In this document: positions 33,303-41,042 of the stretch, piece after piece
Position numbering within the stretch: position 1 is the first letter of the stretch
How the letters are laid out: each line of letters begins with the position of its first letter
Assembly (NCBI RefSeq): GCF_036188265.1
Contig: NZ_CP108093.1
Coordinates: 2,927,001 to 2,991,000, forward strand
DNA length: 64,000 nucleotides
Reading direction: 5' to 3'
From: Streptomyces sp. NBC_00247
GTDB lineage: Bacteria > Actinomycetota > Actinomycetes > Streptomycetales > Streptomycetaceae
Notes under the pieces: generated by a model
What the model saw: only the letters and a program-made list of their open reading frames with translations
The model's database searches: none
Told to the model about the DNA's origin: nothing
Translations under genes and position numbers: made by a program

Positions 33303-35138
33303 TCAGCCGCCGGTGATCACCTCGTCCTTGGCCAGGCTCTCCGTGCGCGAAGCAAGCGTGGTCCGCAGGGACTTCGCGGTGGCCTCGACCCCGGAGGCGT
33401 CCGCGCCCGACTTCTTCGCGGCGGTGACGAGGGTGTCGAGGGTGGAGGTGCCGTACCCGGAGCCGTAGTACTGCTCGTAGAGCTTCTTGTACGCGGCGTG
33501 GTAGACGGCGTCGAAGGCGTCGGCCGCCAGGAACTTCTCCTTCAGAGCGTTCCCGCCCATGCCACCACCGCCGCCCACGCGTCCGCCTGCCGCCTGGCCG
33601 TCGGCGCCTTGGCCCTCGGCGCCCCGGGCGCCAGGGGGGCCGCCTTGGCCGCCGGAGGGGAAGCCGTCGGCGGGGGGTTCCCCACCTCCCGGGAACTGCC
33701 CCTCGGCCGAGGCGCCTTGGCCACCGGCCGCGTCCTGGGAGCCGGTTGCGCCCGGGGCACCGGTCGCGCCCTGGTCTCCGGTCGCGGCGCCGGGCATCGC
33801 ACCACCGCCACCGCCGAAGCCGCCCATGCTGGTGCTGTCGTCGGGGCCACTGGTCGCGTCGCCGCTGAAGGTCAGGTTGAAGTCCCATCCGAGGACGGAG
33901 AACTTCTTGGTGCCCAGGTCGTACCAGAGCACGTAGTTGTTCCCCGGCCCCGCCATGTCGTCGAAGTTCAGGATCAGGTTCTGCGTCGCCACGTACTCGG
34001 CGAACGAATCGACGTCCACGTAACTGTCGAGGTCGGCGGCGAACTCCTCGTCCGACGCCTGATCCACCCACTTCAGCAGCCGCATCACCGGGGCGAGGTC
34101 CTGACTCCCCTTCTTGTTGAGCTGCTTGAAGGACGTCTCGTAGTCGGTCGGATCGTCACCGACGTAGTCGAAACTACCGCCCGCACGGGCCTTGTACGCC
34201 ACCCCGTCACCCGTGACCTGCTGCTCCACGTAGTCCTTGCTCGGGTTCTCCACCATCAACCGGGTTGCCGCGGGGCGGTTGTTGACGGTGAGGTCCACGA
34301 ACCCGAACTTCTCGGCGGGCTGTCCGGACTTCTCCATGAGGGAGAGCGAGAGGGCTTCGTTCAGCGGGAGTTGATCGCTCACGCCCGGACGCAGGGAGAT
34401 CTCGCGGTTTCCCTGGTACGCGCGCCCCTCCACGTACTCGTCGATCTTCACGAGCCACGGGAGTTCTTCGGGCTTGTCGGCGGAGAGGGAGTACTGCGTC
34501 ATCCCGCCACCGCCGCCACCACCCGCCCGCATCCCGCCGGCGGCCTGGCCGCCCTGGCCCTGGCCCTGCTGGCCCTGCTGGCCCTGCTGGCCCTGGCCCT
34601 GCTGGCCCTGGCCTTGTTCCTGCTGGTCCTGGCCCTGGCCCTGCGGGCCTCCCTGGCCGCCGAATCCGCCGAATCCTCCGGCCCCGTCAGGCCCTTTGGC
34701 CCCGCCGCCGGAGCCGCGCAGGCTCTGCAGCGTGGAGTTCCCCTTGAGGCGGATGCCGACGTCGTTGAGGTAGGTGCCGTCGATGGTGAGGTCGGCCTCG
34801 ATGTAGTCCTTGGTGCCGTCCTTCTCGTACGCCTTCATCATCTTGTCGAAGTCGGTCTGGTCGTACTCGATCCGGAACGTGTGCGCGGCCGTCGTGTCGT
34901 ACAGGCCGACCGTGCCCGGCAGGTTCTCGGTGATGAGGTCGGCGTCCTCGGCGGAGGCGCTGGTGACGAACGGGGTGACCCGGGCGTCCGAGAAGAAGAC
35001 CAGCAGCACGGCGAGTCCCGCGCAGAGCAGGCCGACCGGCCTCCAGTGGTGGCGCACCGGCAGGGGTACGCGGTGCGCGAGCCGCTTGCGGGGCGGGGTG
35101 CGCCGCTCCTCGCCGGCGCTCCCCTCCACCTCCTCCAT
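33303..35138 (-). CDS. CotH-type (spore coat kinase-like) protein, exported
   Basis: A 611-residue protein with one N-terminal transmembrane/signal helix (VGLLCAGLAVLLVFF) and an extracellular CotH fold. B. subtilis CotH is an atypical kinase that phosphorylates coat proteins. Visible family blocks are RLKGNST, EEFAADLDSYVDVDSFAEYV, NYVLWYDLGTKKFSVLGWDF, with the Asp of WDFNLTF a candidate for metal binding. Two low-complexity inserts interrupt it: Gly/Gln repeats at about 150-200 and Gly/Ala/Pro stretches at about 405-520. The ATG overlaps the DUF4956 stop (TGATG). It is last in the VTC operon, so phosphate or polyphosphate may be involved, by inference. Confidence 0.88.
   Translation of the reverse strand: MEEVEGSAGEERRTPPRKRLAHRVPLPVRHHWRPVGLLCAGLAVLLVFFSDARVTPFVTSASAEDADLITENLPGTVGLYDTTAAHTFRIEYDQTDFDKMMKAYEKDGTKDYIEADLTIDGTYLNDVGIRLKGNSTLQSLRGSGGGAKGPDGAGGFGGFGGQGGPQGQGQDQQEQGQGQQGQGQQGQQGQQGQGQGGQAAGGMRAGGGGGGGMTQYSLSADKPEELPWLVKIDEYVEGRAYQGNREISLRPGVSDQLPLNEALSLSLMEKSGQPAEKFGFVDLTVNNRPAATRLMVENPSKDYVEQQVTGDGVAYKARAGGSFDYVGDDPTDYETSFKQLNKKGSQDLAPVMRLLKWVDQASDEEFAADLDSYVDVDSFAEYVATQNLILNFDDMAGPGNNYVLWYDLGTKKFSVLGWDFNLTFSGDATSGPDDSTSMGGFGGGGGAMPGAATGDQGATGAPGATGSQDAAGGQGASAEGQFPGGGEPPADGFPSGGQGGPPGARGAEGQGADGQAAGGRVGGGGGMGGNALKEKFLAADAFDAVYHAAYKKLYEQYYGSGYGTSTLDTLVTAAKKSGADASGVEATAKSLRTTLASRTESLAKDEVITGG
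34549..34650 (-). repeat. 9-bp-based tandem repeat inside the CotH gene
   Basis: Repeats of TGGCCCTGC and shortened versions encode the Gln/Gly stretch of the CotH protein. All units are multiples of three bases, so length changes would keep the reading frame. Confidence 0.7.
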
Positions 35139-35815
35139 CACAGGTCCGTCTGGTCGTAACCGGTGAGCACCGTGACGCGCTGGCCCCGCGTGCGCTCCTG
35201 GAGCGCCGCGACCAACTCGCCGGGCTCATGGCCCTTCTTGATGCGGACGGTGTAGAACACCTCGGTCAGCGTGCCGCCCCGGATGGACTCGGTGCTCACC
35301 AGTTCGAACTCGTCGGTCAGGCGCAGCAGTACGTCCTGGATGCTCGGGGTGTGGTCCTCACCGGCGGGAAGCTGGACCTTCACGACCTGGCGCTGCACGT
35401 TGAGGGCGAACAGGTCGAAGCGGCTCATCAGGAAGATGATCAGCGCGATGACGACTCCGCCGACCGCCGCCAGGGTGTAGAAGCGCGCTCCGCACGCCAT
35501 GCCGATCGCCATCACCAGGAAGACGAAGCCGACGTCCCGGGTCTCCTTGACCGCGTTGCGGAAGCGGACCACGGACAGGGCGCCGACGAGGGAGAACGCG
35601 CGCGCCAGGTTGGAGCCGACGACGAGCATGATCAGCGCGACGACCATGCCGACGATGACCAGCGTCTGGACGTACGACTGGCTGTACGAGACGTTCTTGT
35701 GCGTGGCCCGGTAGACGTAACCGATCACGGTGGAGAGCACGAAGGACAGGGTCATCGCCAGGACGATGTCCATGACGCTGAACGTGCCGCTCAGGTCCTG
35801 CAGGTCGAGATTCAC
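35138..35815 (-). CDS. DUF4956 membrane protein
   Basis: A 225-residue protein with three or four helices (about residues 15-35, 50-68, 105-135) and a soluble C-terminal domain. The loop GALSVVRFRNAVKETRDVGF is the DUF4956 signature, with conserved R-x-R-N. Its GTG start overlaps the stop of the VTC gene (GTGA), and its stop overlaps the CotH start, so all three are translated together. No biochemical function is established to my knowledge; a membrane partner of the VTC-like enzyme is the simplest inference. Confidence 0.9.
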   Translation of the reverse strand: MNLDLQDLSGTFSVMDIVLAMTLSFVLSTVIGYVYRATHKNVSYSQSYVQTLVIVGMVVALIMLVVGSNLARAFSLVGALSVVRFRNAVKETRDVGFVFLVMAIGMACGARFYTLAAVGGVVIALIIFLMSRFDLFALNVQRQVVKVQLPAGEDHTPSIQDVLLRLTDEFELVSTESIRGGTLTEVFYTVRIKKGHEPGELVAALQERTRGQRVTVLTGYDQTDL

Positions 35816-36843
35816 GGGCGGAAAGCCTCCGTCAGGCGCCCCGGGGCGGGGAGTCGGGTGGGGGACACGGCGAACGGGGTTCCGTCGCCGGTGGTGGGGT
35901 GGGCCGGAGCCGGCGGGAGGTCTTCCTCCCGCACGTGGAACACCGAGCGGGGCGCGAGCCCGAACGCCTCGATGGACTGGACGTACTTGGACACCCGGAT
36001 CAGGCTGAGGTCGCGGCGGGCCGCGAGGTCGGTGATCCAGTGCGGGGTGCGCTCGTTGACCTTGATCTCCATGACCGACATGTGCGGCGGGATCGTGAAG
36101 CGGTTCTCCGCACCGGCCGTGCCGAAGTGGAAGTCGCGGTCGCGCCCCCGGACGCGCCGGTCGAAGGTGACGCGCAGGCCGGTGTCCTGGTCGCGGCCGA
36201 CGAGGGCCTCGCGCTGGTAGCCGGTGATGGCGGTGGGCTGGAGGTTGAGGCGTACGGCGAGTTCGAGGACCTCCTCGACGAAGGCGGCTTCCTTCGGCGA
36301 GTGCTCGATCATCTGCCGGTCGTCACACATCCGCCGGGCCGTCTCGTACGGCAGCGTGATGCGGCGCTTCTGGGTGACCCGGTTGACCCGCTGCTTGATC
36401 TCCACGCAGACCGGCGAGGCGTCGGTGATCCCGTCGAGGTCTCCGTAGTGCCGGATGCGGAGCTTGCGGCGGAACTTCAGGCCCTCGATCTTCTCCCAGT
36501 AGAAGCGGAGTTGAGGGGTGTCGTAGTAGAGGCTCCACACGCCGTAGCCGCCCACCGGACTGTGTGGGTCGCGGTCCATGCGTTCGCCCAGCTCGTCCCG
36601 GATCGAGGCCGCCCGGTCGACGGGGACCAGGTACTTGAGCTCGTACCGGTTGAAGGCGTGCAGCCGACTGGCCACCCGCAGGGCTTCCTCGCCCGCGGGC
36701 TGCGGCCCGGCACCGGAGTACGCGCCCGTCGCTCGGTCCGCGTCTGCCGCCGGCACTCCGGCCACCGCGTCGACGGTCCGTCCCGGCCCGGCGGCTTTCG
36801 TGCCGCGAACCTGTGGGCGCAGTCGCCCCAGCCAGCCAGTCAT
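35812..36843 (-). CDS. VTC domain (polyphosphate polymerase-like) protein
   Basis: A 343-residue cytoplasmic protein with a VTC/triphosphate-tunnel fold. In yeast Vtc4 this fold makes polyphosphate from ATP. The tunnel's alternating charged strands are visible: RYELKYLVP, RRKLRIRHYG, CVEIKQRVNRVTQKRRITLP, LRVTFDRRVRGRD and VMEIKVNERTPHWI, with many Lys/Arg/Glu facing residues. The first 60 residues are variable. ATG with AGGGGAG upstream. The operon is preceded by a PHO-box-like triple repeat. Polymerase activity in bacteria of this type is inferred, not seen. Confidence 0.9.
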   Translation of the reverse strand: MTGWLGRLRPQVRGTKAAGPGRTVDAVAGVPAADADRATGAYSGAGPQPAGEEALRVASRLHAFNRYELKYLVPVDRAASIRDELGERMDRDPHSPVGGYGVWSLYYDTPQLRFYWEKIEGLKFRRKLRIRHYGDLDGITDASPVCVEIKQRVNRVTQKRRITLPYETARRMCDDRQMIEHSPKEAAFVEEVLELAVRLNLQPTAITGYQREALVGRDQDTGLRVTFDRRVRGRDRDFHFGTAGAENRFTIPPHMSVMEIKVNERTPHWITDLAARRDLSLIRVSKYVQSIEAFGLAPRSVFHVREEDLPPAPAHPTTGDGTPFAVSPTRLPAPGRLTEAFRP

Positions 36844-36930
36844 GGCTCCCCTTCGTGCCGTCCGTTCGTCTTCTTCCTCCACGTAAGGAATCGGCAAGAG
36901 ATGAGGAACTTATGAAATCCTTATCTGAAT

Positions 36931-36963
36931 GGCCTGAGTACACGACATGAACACAAGATGAAC
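36931..36963 (-). promoter_or_regulatory. PHO-box-like triple 11-nt direct repeat upstream of the VTC operon
   Basis: Read on the minus strand, three consecutive 11-base units begin GTTCATC, GTTCATG and GTACTCA. The Streptomyces PhoP site consists of 11-nt direct repeats with a GTTCACC-like core, and the first two units keep GTTCA. It lies 88-120 bases before the VTC start in an A+T-rich stretch that should also hold the promoter. This predicts induction at low phosphate through PhoR-PhoP. Confidence 0.65.
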
Positions 36964-37009
36964 ACGGAAGGCGCGTGGCTTACCGCGCCCGTTCCGTCTC
37001 CGGCCCCGG

Positions 37010-37477
37010 TCAGTCCCGTGCGTGGGCGGCCTGCGGGGGGCGGGTCCTGGGCCGGCCGCGCCGCCGGAGGCCGGCCCACAGGAACACCACGGTGAAGCAG
37101 GCCGCGAGGATCGCGGGAAGCAGGAACCACAGGGTCCCCAGCGTCACGAAGAACGCGGTCGCCGCGCTCGCACCCGCCGCCGCCACGCCGAGCCCGCCGA
37201 GCGCGCCCGGCAGGTCCTCGTACACCTCGGCGAACTGCTGCCGCACTTCCGCCTCCGCCAAGCGCTCCACGTCGCCCCGCGTCGAGGTGAACTCATGAGG
37301 CGGTCGGAGGGCGTTGAGGACGACCTCGGACCGCAGGCTCCATGAGCCCTCGTCCGACCCGGCGTAGGTGTCCTCCGCACGGTCCCGGCCCCGCTCCGGG
37401 CGTCCGACCCGGTCCCGGTCGAAGGCGTCGAAAGTCCGGTCGTCACGATCGTTCGTCCCCGGGTTCTGCTCGGACAC
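37010..37477 (-). CDS. Small membrane protein, phage-holin-3-6 / actinobacterial holin-X-like
   Basis: A 155-residue protein with an acidic, Asp/Arg-rich N-terminal half, a helical segment (DVERLAEAEVRQQFAEVYED), and two adjacent transmembrane helices (LGVAAAGASAATAFFVTLGTL and FLLPAILAACFTVVFLW), then a basic tail. This is the layout of the putative actinobacterial holin-X family, found in non-phage contexts. GTG start with AGGAGG at ideal spacing. It follows the GAF-like gene by 16 bases, so they likely form an operon. No lysis genes are nearby. Confidence 0.75.
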   Translation of the reverse strand: MSEQNPGTNDRDDRTFDAFDRDRVGRPERGRDRAEDTYAGSDEGSWSLRSEVVLNALRPPHEFTSTRGDVERLAEAEVRQQFAEVYEDLPGALGGLGVAAAGASAATAFFVTLGTLWFLLPAILAACFTVVFLWAGLRRRGRPRTRPPQAAHARD

Positions 37478-37493
37478 ATCGACCTCCTGATCG

Positions 37494-38255
37494 TCAGCCG
37501 GCGCCGAGGGTGGCGGCGAGCATGTCGGCGTAGAGAAGCAGTTCCCGCAGGTCACGGGCGGAGAATCCGTCGGGCGGCGGCGCGGACTTCGGCATCTTCC
37601 CGTCCAGCACCAGAATCCCGATCGCCGTCGCGTTCACCTTCACCTGCACCACGGCGACCCGCTCGTCGGCGACGGGCGGCGGCGTCCGGTCGAAGGGCGA
37701 TGCGATGTCACCCATGCGCAGAGTCGACCCGCCCTTCACTATCAGTTCGAGCAGGGGGTAGACCGCGTCACCACTGGTGATTTCGGGCAGGGCCGAAGAC
37801 GGCCACTGGGACACCAGCGTGAAGATCCGGGTGGTGGAGTTCCAGGAGTAGAAGACGCCCCGGGACCCCTCGCTGATCTCGGACACTCCCACGACGACCG
37901 ACTGGTCGAACCGCCCCCTGCGCACACTCTGCTCGGGAGCCGGGAGCGTACGGTCCCCGAGAACGGCCGCCTGTGCGGTGCTCGGGGCCAGGTTGGCGAT
38001 CAGGCTCTCGTAGTTCCGCTGCGCCTGGAGAGCGGACCGCTGCATCCGCGCACGGTACGCGGACAGCCTGACCCGTTCACTGTTGCCCGCGTACACGGCG
38101 ACCGCGGACGCGACCACACCGGCGATGATCCACTGCTGTTGATGCTCACCCTCCCGCCCGCCGAAGATGCTCGCGGCGAAGGCGACGGCGGTGAAGAAAA
38201 GCGTCGCCACCCCCAGAGTCAGGTTGAGCAGACGTTCCCCGGTCTCCGTCGACAA
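37494..38255 (-). CDS. Membrane protein with a cytoplasmic GAF-like domain
   Basis: A 253-residue protein with two N-terminal helices (LNLTLGVATLFFTAVAFAAS and WIIAGVVASAVAVYAG), a short coiled segment, and a soluble domain of about 150 residues that resembles a GAF sensor by its layout (FTLVSQWPSS, AVVQVKVNATAIGILVLDG, and a closing helix RDLRELLLYADMLAATLGAG). TTG start chosen because GGGGGG precedes it by four bases. A sensor role is inferred only from this shape. Upstream gene of the holin-like pair. Confidence 0.6.
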   Translation of the reverse strand: MSTETGERLLNLTLGVATLFFTAVAFAASIFGGREGEHQQQWIIAGVVASAVAVYAGNSERVRLSAYRARMQRSALQAQRNYESLIANLAPSTAQAAVLGDRTLPAPEQSVRRGRFDQSVVVGVSEISEGSRGVFYSWNSTTRIFTLVSQWPSSALPEITSGDAVYPLLELIVKGGSTLRMGDIASPFDRTPPPVADERVAVVQVKVNATAIGILVLDGKMPKSAPPPDGFSARDLRELLLYADMLAATLGAG

Positions 38256-38470
38256 GATTCCCCCCTGACGTCGGAGCACCCCCGCGCCCCTGCTCCGTCC
38301 ACACCGAGGATTCCATCATCCAGCCGCCCTCACAAGGCGATCGCCGGATACTGAGAGCTACCGGAAGTCGGGCTCCGGCAGGTTCCGGGGTGCGTCACCG
38401 GGCATTGATCCACATGAGACCCCGGGCGTTCCGGCCTCCGACGACCGGACGAACCGAAAGAGGCAGCACC

Positions 38471-39235
38471 ATGACCGCACCACGCATGGAGACCAACCCC
38501 TGGCTCCGCCGCTACCACGCCGCCGACGCGGGCGCCGTCACCCTGGTGTGCTTCCCGCACGCCGGTGGATCCGCCGGTTACTTCCACCCGTTCTCGGCGG
38601 CCCTCGCGCCCTCGGTCGACGTGGTGGCCGTCCAGTACCCGGGGAGGCAGGACCGGTTCGCCGAACCGTGCATGGAGGACCTCGGCGAACTCGCCGACGC
38701 CATCCACCGGCAACTTCGGACCATCGCAAGCCCGTTGGCCTTCTTCGGCCACAGCATGGGCGCCTCCCTCGCGTTCGAGGTGGCCCGGCGGCGGGACCTG
38801 GCGGGCGAGGAGGCGCCGTCGATGCTGTTCGTCTCCGGCCGCCGCGCGCCGGACACCGTCCGCGCGGCGGCCGAGCCGGTCCACTCACTGGACGACGAGG
38901 GCCTCCTCGCCCGGATCAAGCGGCTCGGCGGCACCCACACCCAGCTGCTGGAGAACCCCGAACTGGTCGAGCTGGTGCTCCCCGCCGTACGGGGCGACTA
39001 CCGCGCCGTCGAGAGCTACCGGTGCCCGCCCGGCACCGTCCTCCGCTCCCCCCTCACCGTGCTGACCGGCTCCGAGGACCCCCTCACCACCGCCGAGGAG
39101 GCCGACGCCTGGCGCCGCCACACCGCCGGCACCTGCACCGTGCACACCTTCCCCGGCGGCCACTTCTTCCTGGAGCCCGAGTCCGACGCCGTCCTCGCGA
39201 CGGTCTCCCGCACCCTGGCGGGCCTCACCGTCTGA
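38471..39235 (+). CDS. Type II thioesterase (alpha/beta hydrolase)
   Basis: A 254-residue editing thioesterase of the kind that removes misprimed acyl groups from NRPS/PKS carrier domains. The triad is Ser95 in GHSMG, Asp203 in GSEDPLT and His231 in PGGHFFLEPE; the opening LVCFPHAGGSAGYFHPF is the family's oxyanion-side signature. No NRPS, PKS or carrier gene is within the window, so it is an orphan that may serve an assembly line elsewhere. ATG start with GAAAGAGG upstream. Confidence 0.93.
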   Translation: MTAPRMETNPWLRRYHAADAGAVTLVCFPHAGGSAGYFHPFSAALAPSVDVVAVQYPGRQDRFAEPCMEDLGELADAIHRQLRTIASPLAFFGHSMGASLAFEVARRRDLAGEEAPSMLFVSGRRAPDTVRAAAEPVHSLDDEGLLARIKRLGGTHTQLLENPELVELVLPAVRGDYRAVESYRCPPGTVLRSPLTVLTGSEDPLTTAEEADAWRRHTAGTCTVHTFPGGHFFLEPESDAVLATVSRTLAGLTV

Positions 39236-39603
39236 GACCCGCCGGTCCGCCGGGGAACCGGGGGAGCCGATGGCGGGGCAGCCGGTGAGGGGCAACGGGC
39301 GGCCCGTCGCCAGAGTCCGGGCGTGGAGTGCGTCACGCCGCCGGGAGATCCGGCGGGCACTCACGCGGGGCTCGCGCGGCTGCCCGGACCGGCTTCCCGG
39401 CCGTCCACGACCAGCCGTCGGCCGGGGCCGGCGGCAGGCCCCGGCGCGGCCGTCCCGGCACGGTCCGCCCAGCGGGGGCGCACGGCCGCCGAGTTGGCGA
39501 TGACCTGCGAAACCATCCCGCCCCCCGAGACCCGCCATGCCGCCCGCACCCCGTCGCCACCGCAGCGGACTCTCCCGTTCCGCAGGGGCGGACCGCAGCA
39601 CCC
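39236..39603. other. Intergenic region without recognised gene
   Basis: About 370 bases between the thioesterase gene and the long hairpin. Open frames exist on both strands but their translations are Arg/Pro/Gly-rich and look like antisense shadows. It lies beside a deletion scar, so it may hold gene debris. Confidence 0.5.
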
Positions 39604-39645
39604 GCGTGGTGCCCCTTTGGCCTTTCGGCCAAAGGGGCACCACGC
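39604..39645. terminator. Perfect 19-bp hairpin with TTTC loop
   Basis: Two 19-base arms (starting GCGTGGTGCCCC and ending GGGGCACCACGC) are exact complements around TTTC, followed by TTTCT. It is the most terminator-like structure in this part of the window, but lies about 370 bases after the thioesterase stop and 90 before the permease fragment. It could be a terminator left from a deleted gene or an attenuator. Confidence 0.75.
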
Positions 39646-39732
39646 TTTCTGGCGGATATTCTCACCCCCGCACGGTCGGCACTCAGCATCATCAGGTCGA
39701 CCCCTACAGCGCGGAACGAGAGGAGCGGTGCC

Positions 39733-39939
39733 ATGGAGACGGTCCGGACGATGCCGGGCAACGGTCCCGGCGGCGGCCTGAAGCACAGGCTGACCAAGCG
39801 GCAGGACGTGTCCGCCGAAGTGCCTCCAGGCAGCGAGCTGAAGCGCACGATGGGCATGTGGCAGCTCACCCTGCTTTCCGTGGGCGCCACCCTCGCCGCG
39901 ACTTCCTGCTCCCCCGGGTCACCGCCCGCCAGAACCTGA
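39733..39939 (+). pseudogene. 5' fragment of an amino-acid permease gene
   Basis: The 68-codon frame starts with ATG after GAGAGGAGCGG (a good ribosome-binding site). It encodes the cytoplasmic N-terminus and the start of helix 1 of an APC-family permease: SELKRTMGMWQLTLLSVGATL, where the family normally continues with G-T-G-I-F. Instead the frame reads into unrelated sequence and stops. The remainder of the permease is missing, and the 3' part of a racemase gene follows in another frame, so a deletion joined two genes. Confidence 0.72.
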
Positions 39940-40817
39940 CGACGGCCCTCCTCGCCCCCGACATGGCGAAGGTGAAGGGACACGAGCTGGCGAAGGCGGC
40001 CCTGGAGACGGCCGTGCTCGACGCCGAGCTGCGGGCCCACGAGATGTCCCTCGCCACCTTCCTCGGTGCCACCCGCGACCGGGTGCCCGCCGGGGTGTCC
40101 GTCGGCATCAAGGACTCCGTCCCCGCCCTCCTGGACGACGTGGCGGGGTACCTCGCCGAGGGGTACGTCCGGATCAAGCTGAAGATCGAACCCGGCTGGG
40201 ACGTCGAGCCCGTCCGCGCGGTCCGCGACCGCTTCGGCGACGAGCTGCCGCTCCAGGTGGACGCGAACACCGCCTACACCCTGGCCGACGCCGAACACCT
40301 TCGCCGCCTGGACGAGTTCGGCCTGCTGCTCATCGAGGAGCCGCTGGAGGAGAACAACCTCCACGCCCACGCCCTCCTCCAGCGCCGCATCGCCACCCCG
40401 GTCTGCCTGGACGAGTCGCTGCACAACGCCCGCGACACCGCCTCGGCCCTCGCCATGGACGCCTGCCGGGTCGTCAACATCAAGCCCGCCCGCGTCGGCG
40501 GCTACCTGGAGGCCCGCCGCCTGCACGACGTCGCCGCCGCCCACGGCGTACCCGCCTGGTGCGGCGGCATGCTGGAGACCGGCATCGGGCGCGCCCCCAA
40601 CCTGGCCCTCGCCGCCCTTCCCGGCTTCACCCTCCCCGGCGACACCTCCGCCTCCAGCCGCTACTTCGCCGAGGACATCGCCGAGCCGTTCGTCCTCCAG
40701 GACGGCCACCTCCCGGTCCCCACGTCCCCCGGCATCGGCATCACCCCGCTCCCCGACTCCCTGCGCCGCTTCACCACGGCACGGCGGGACCTGTACGGGG
40801 GTGCGGCGGGACGGTGA
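39894..40817 (+). pseudogene. 3' part of an o-succinylbenzoate synthase / N-succinylamino acid racemase gene (enolase superfamily)
   Basis: About 307 codons of the MenC/NSAR family without the usual first 60-70 residues. All catalytic positions of the barrel remain: RIKLKIEPG (K-x-K), the metal ligands in QVDANTAY, LIEEPLEE and VCLDESL, and the opposite Lys in NIKPARVGG. The missing N-terminus is the capping domain that closes the active site and determines substrate, so the product should be inactive even if translated from an internal ATG at 39963. It joins the permease fragment near 39890. Confidence 0.78.
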
Positions 40818-40970
40818 GGCGGGGCGAGGCGTGAGCCGGGGCCGCAGGCGATGAGGCGGGGGCCGCCCCGCAGCCGCCGGGACCACCGGGGCGCCGGAGG
40901 CCGGGTCGCTCGCGCACGGGCGGTCGCGTCCGGTCCGGCGTACGCCCGCAGGGTCCCCTCGGCGCACCCA

Positions 40971-41017
40971 CGCACCGGAGCCCGGGACGGATGACTTCCG
41001 TCCCGGGCTCCGGTGCG
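40971..41017. terminator. Strong bidirectional terminator at the end of the injection-system operon
   Basis: A perfect 21-bp stem (arms beginning CGCACCGGAGCCCGGGACGG) with a five-base loop lies between the racemase remnant and the convergent zinc-ribbon gene. The rest of the 225-base gap holds nothing recognisable. Confidence 0.88.
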
Positions 41018-41042
41018 GGCGCTCCGCCCCGACGGGGCGAGG

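Noticed and set aside
39537..40817. A single intact 426-codon gene from 39537
   Set aside because: The upstream part has no similarity to the racemase family and overlaps the hairpin and the permease fragment in another frame, so it is an accidental extension across the scar.
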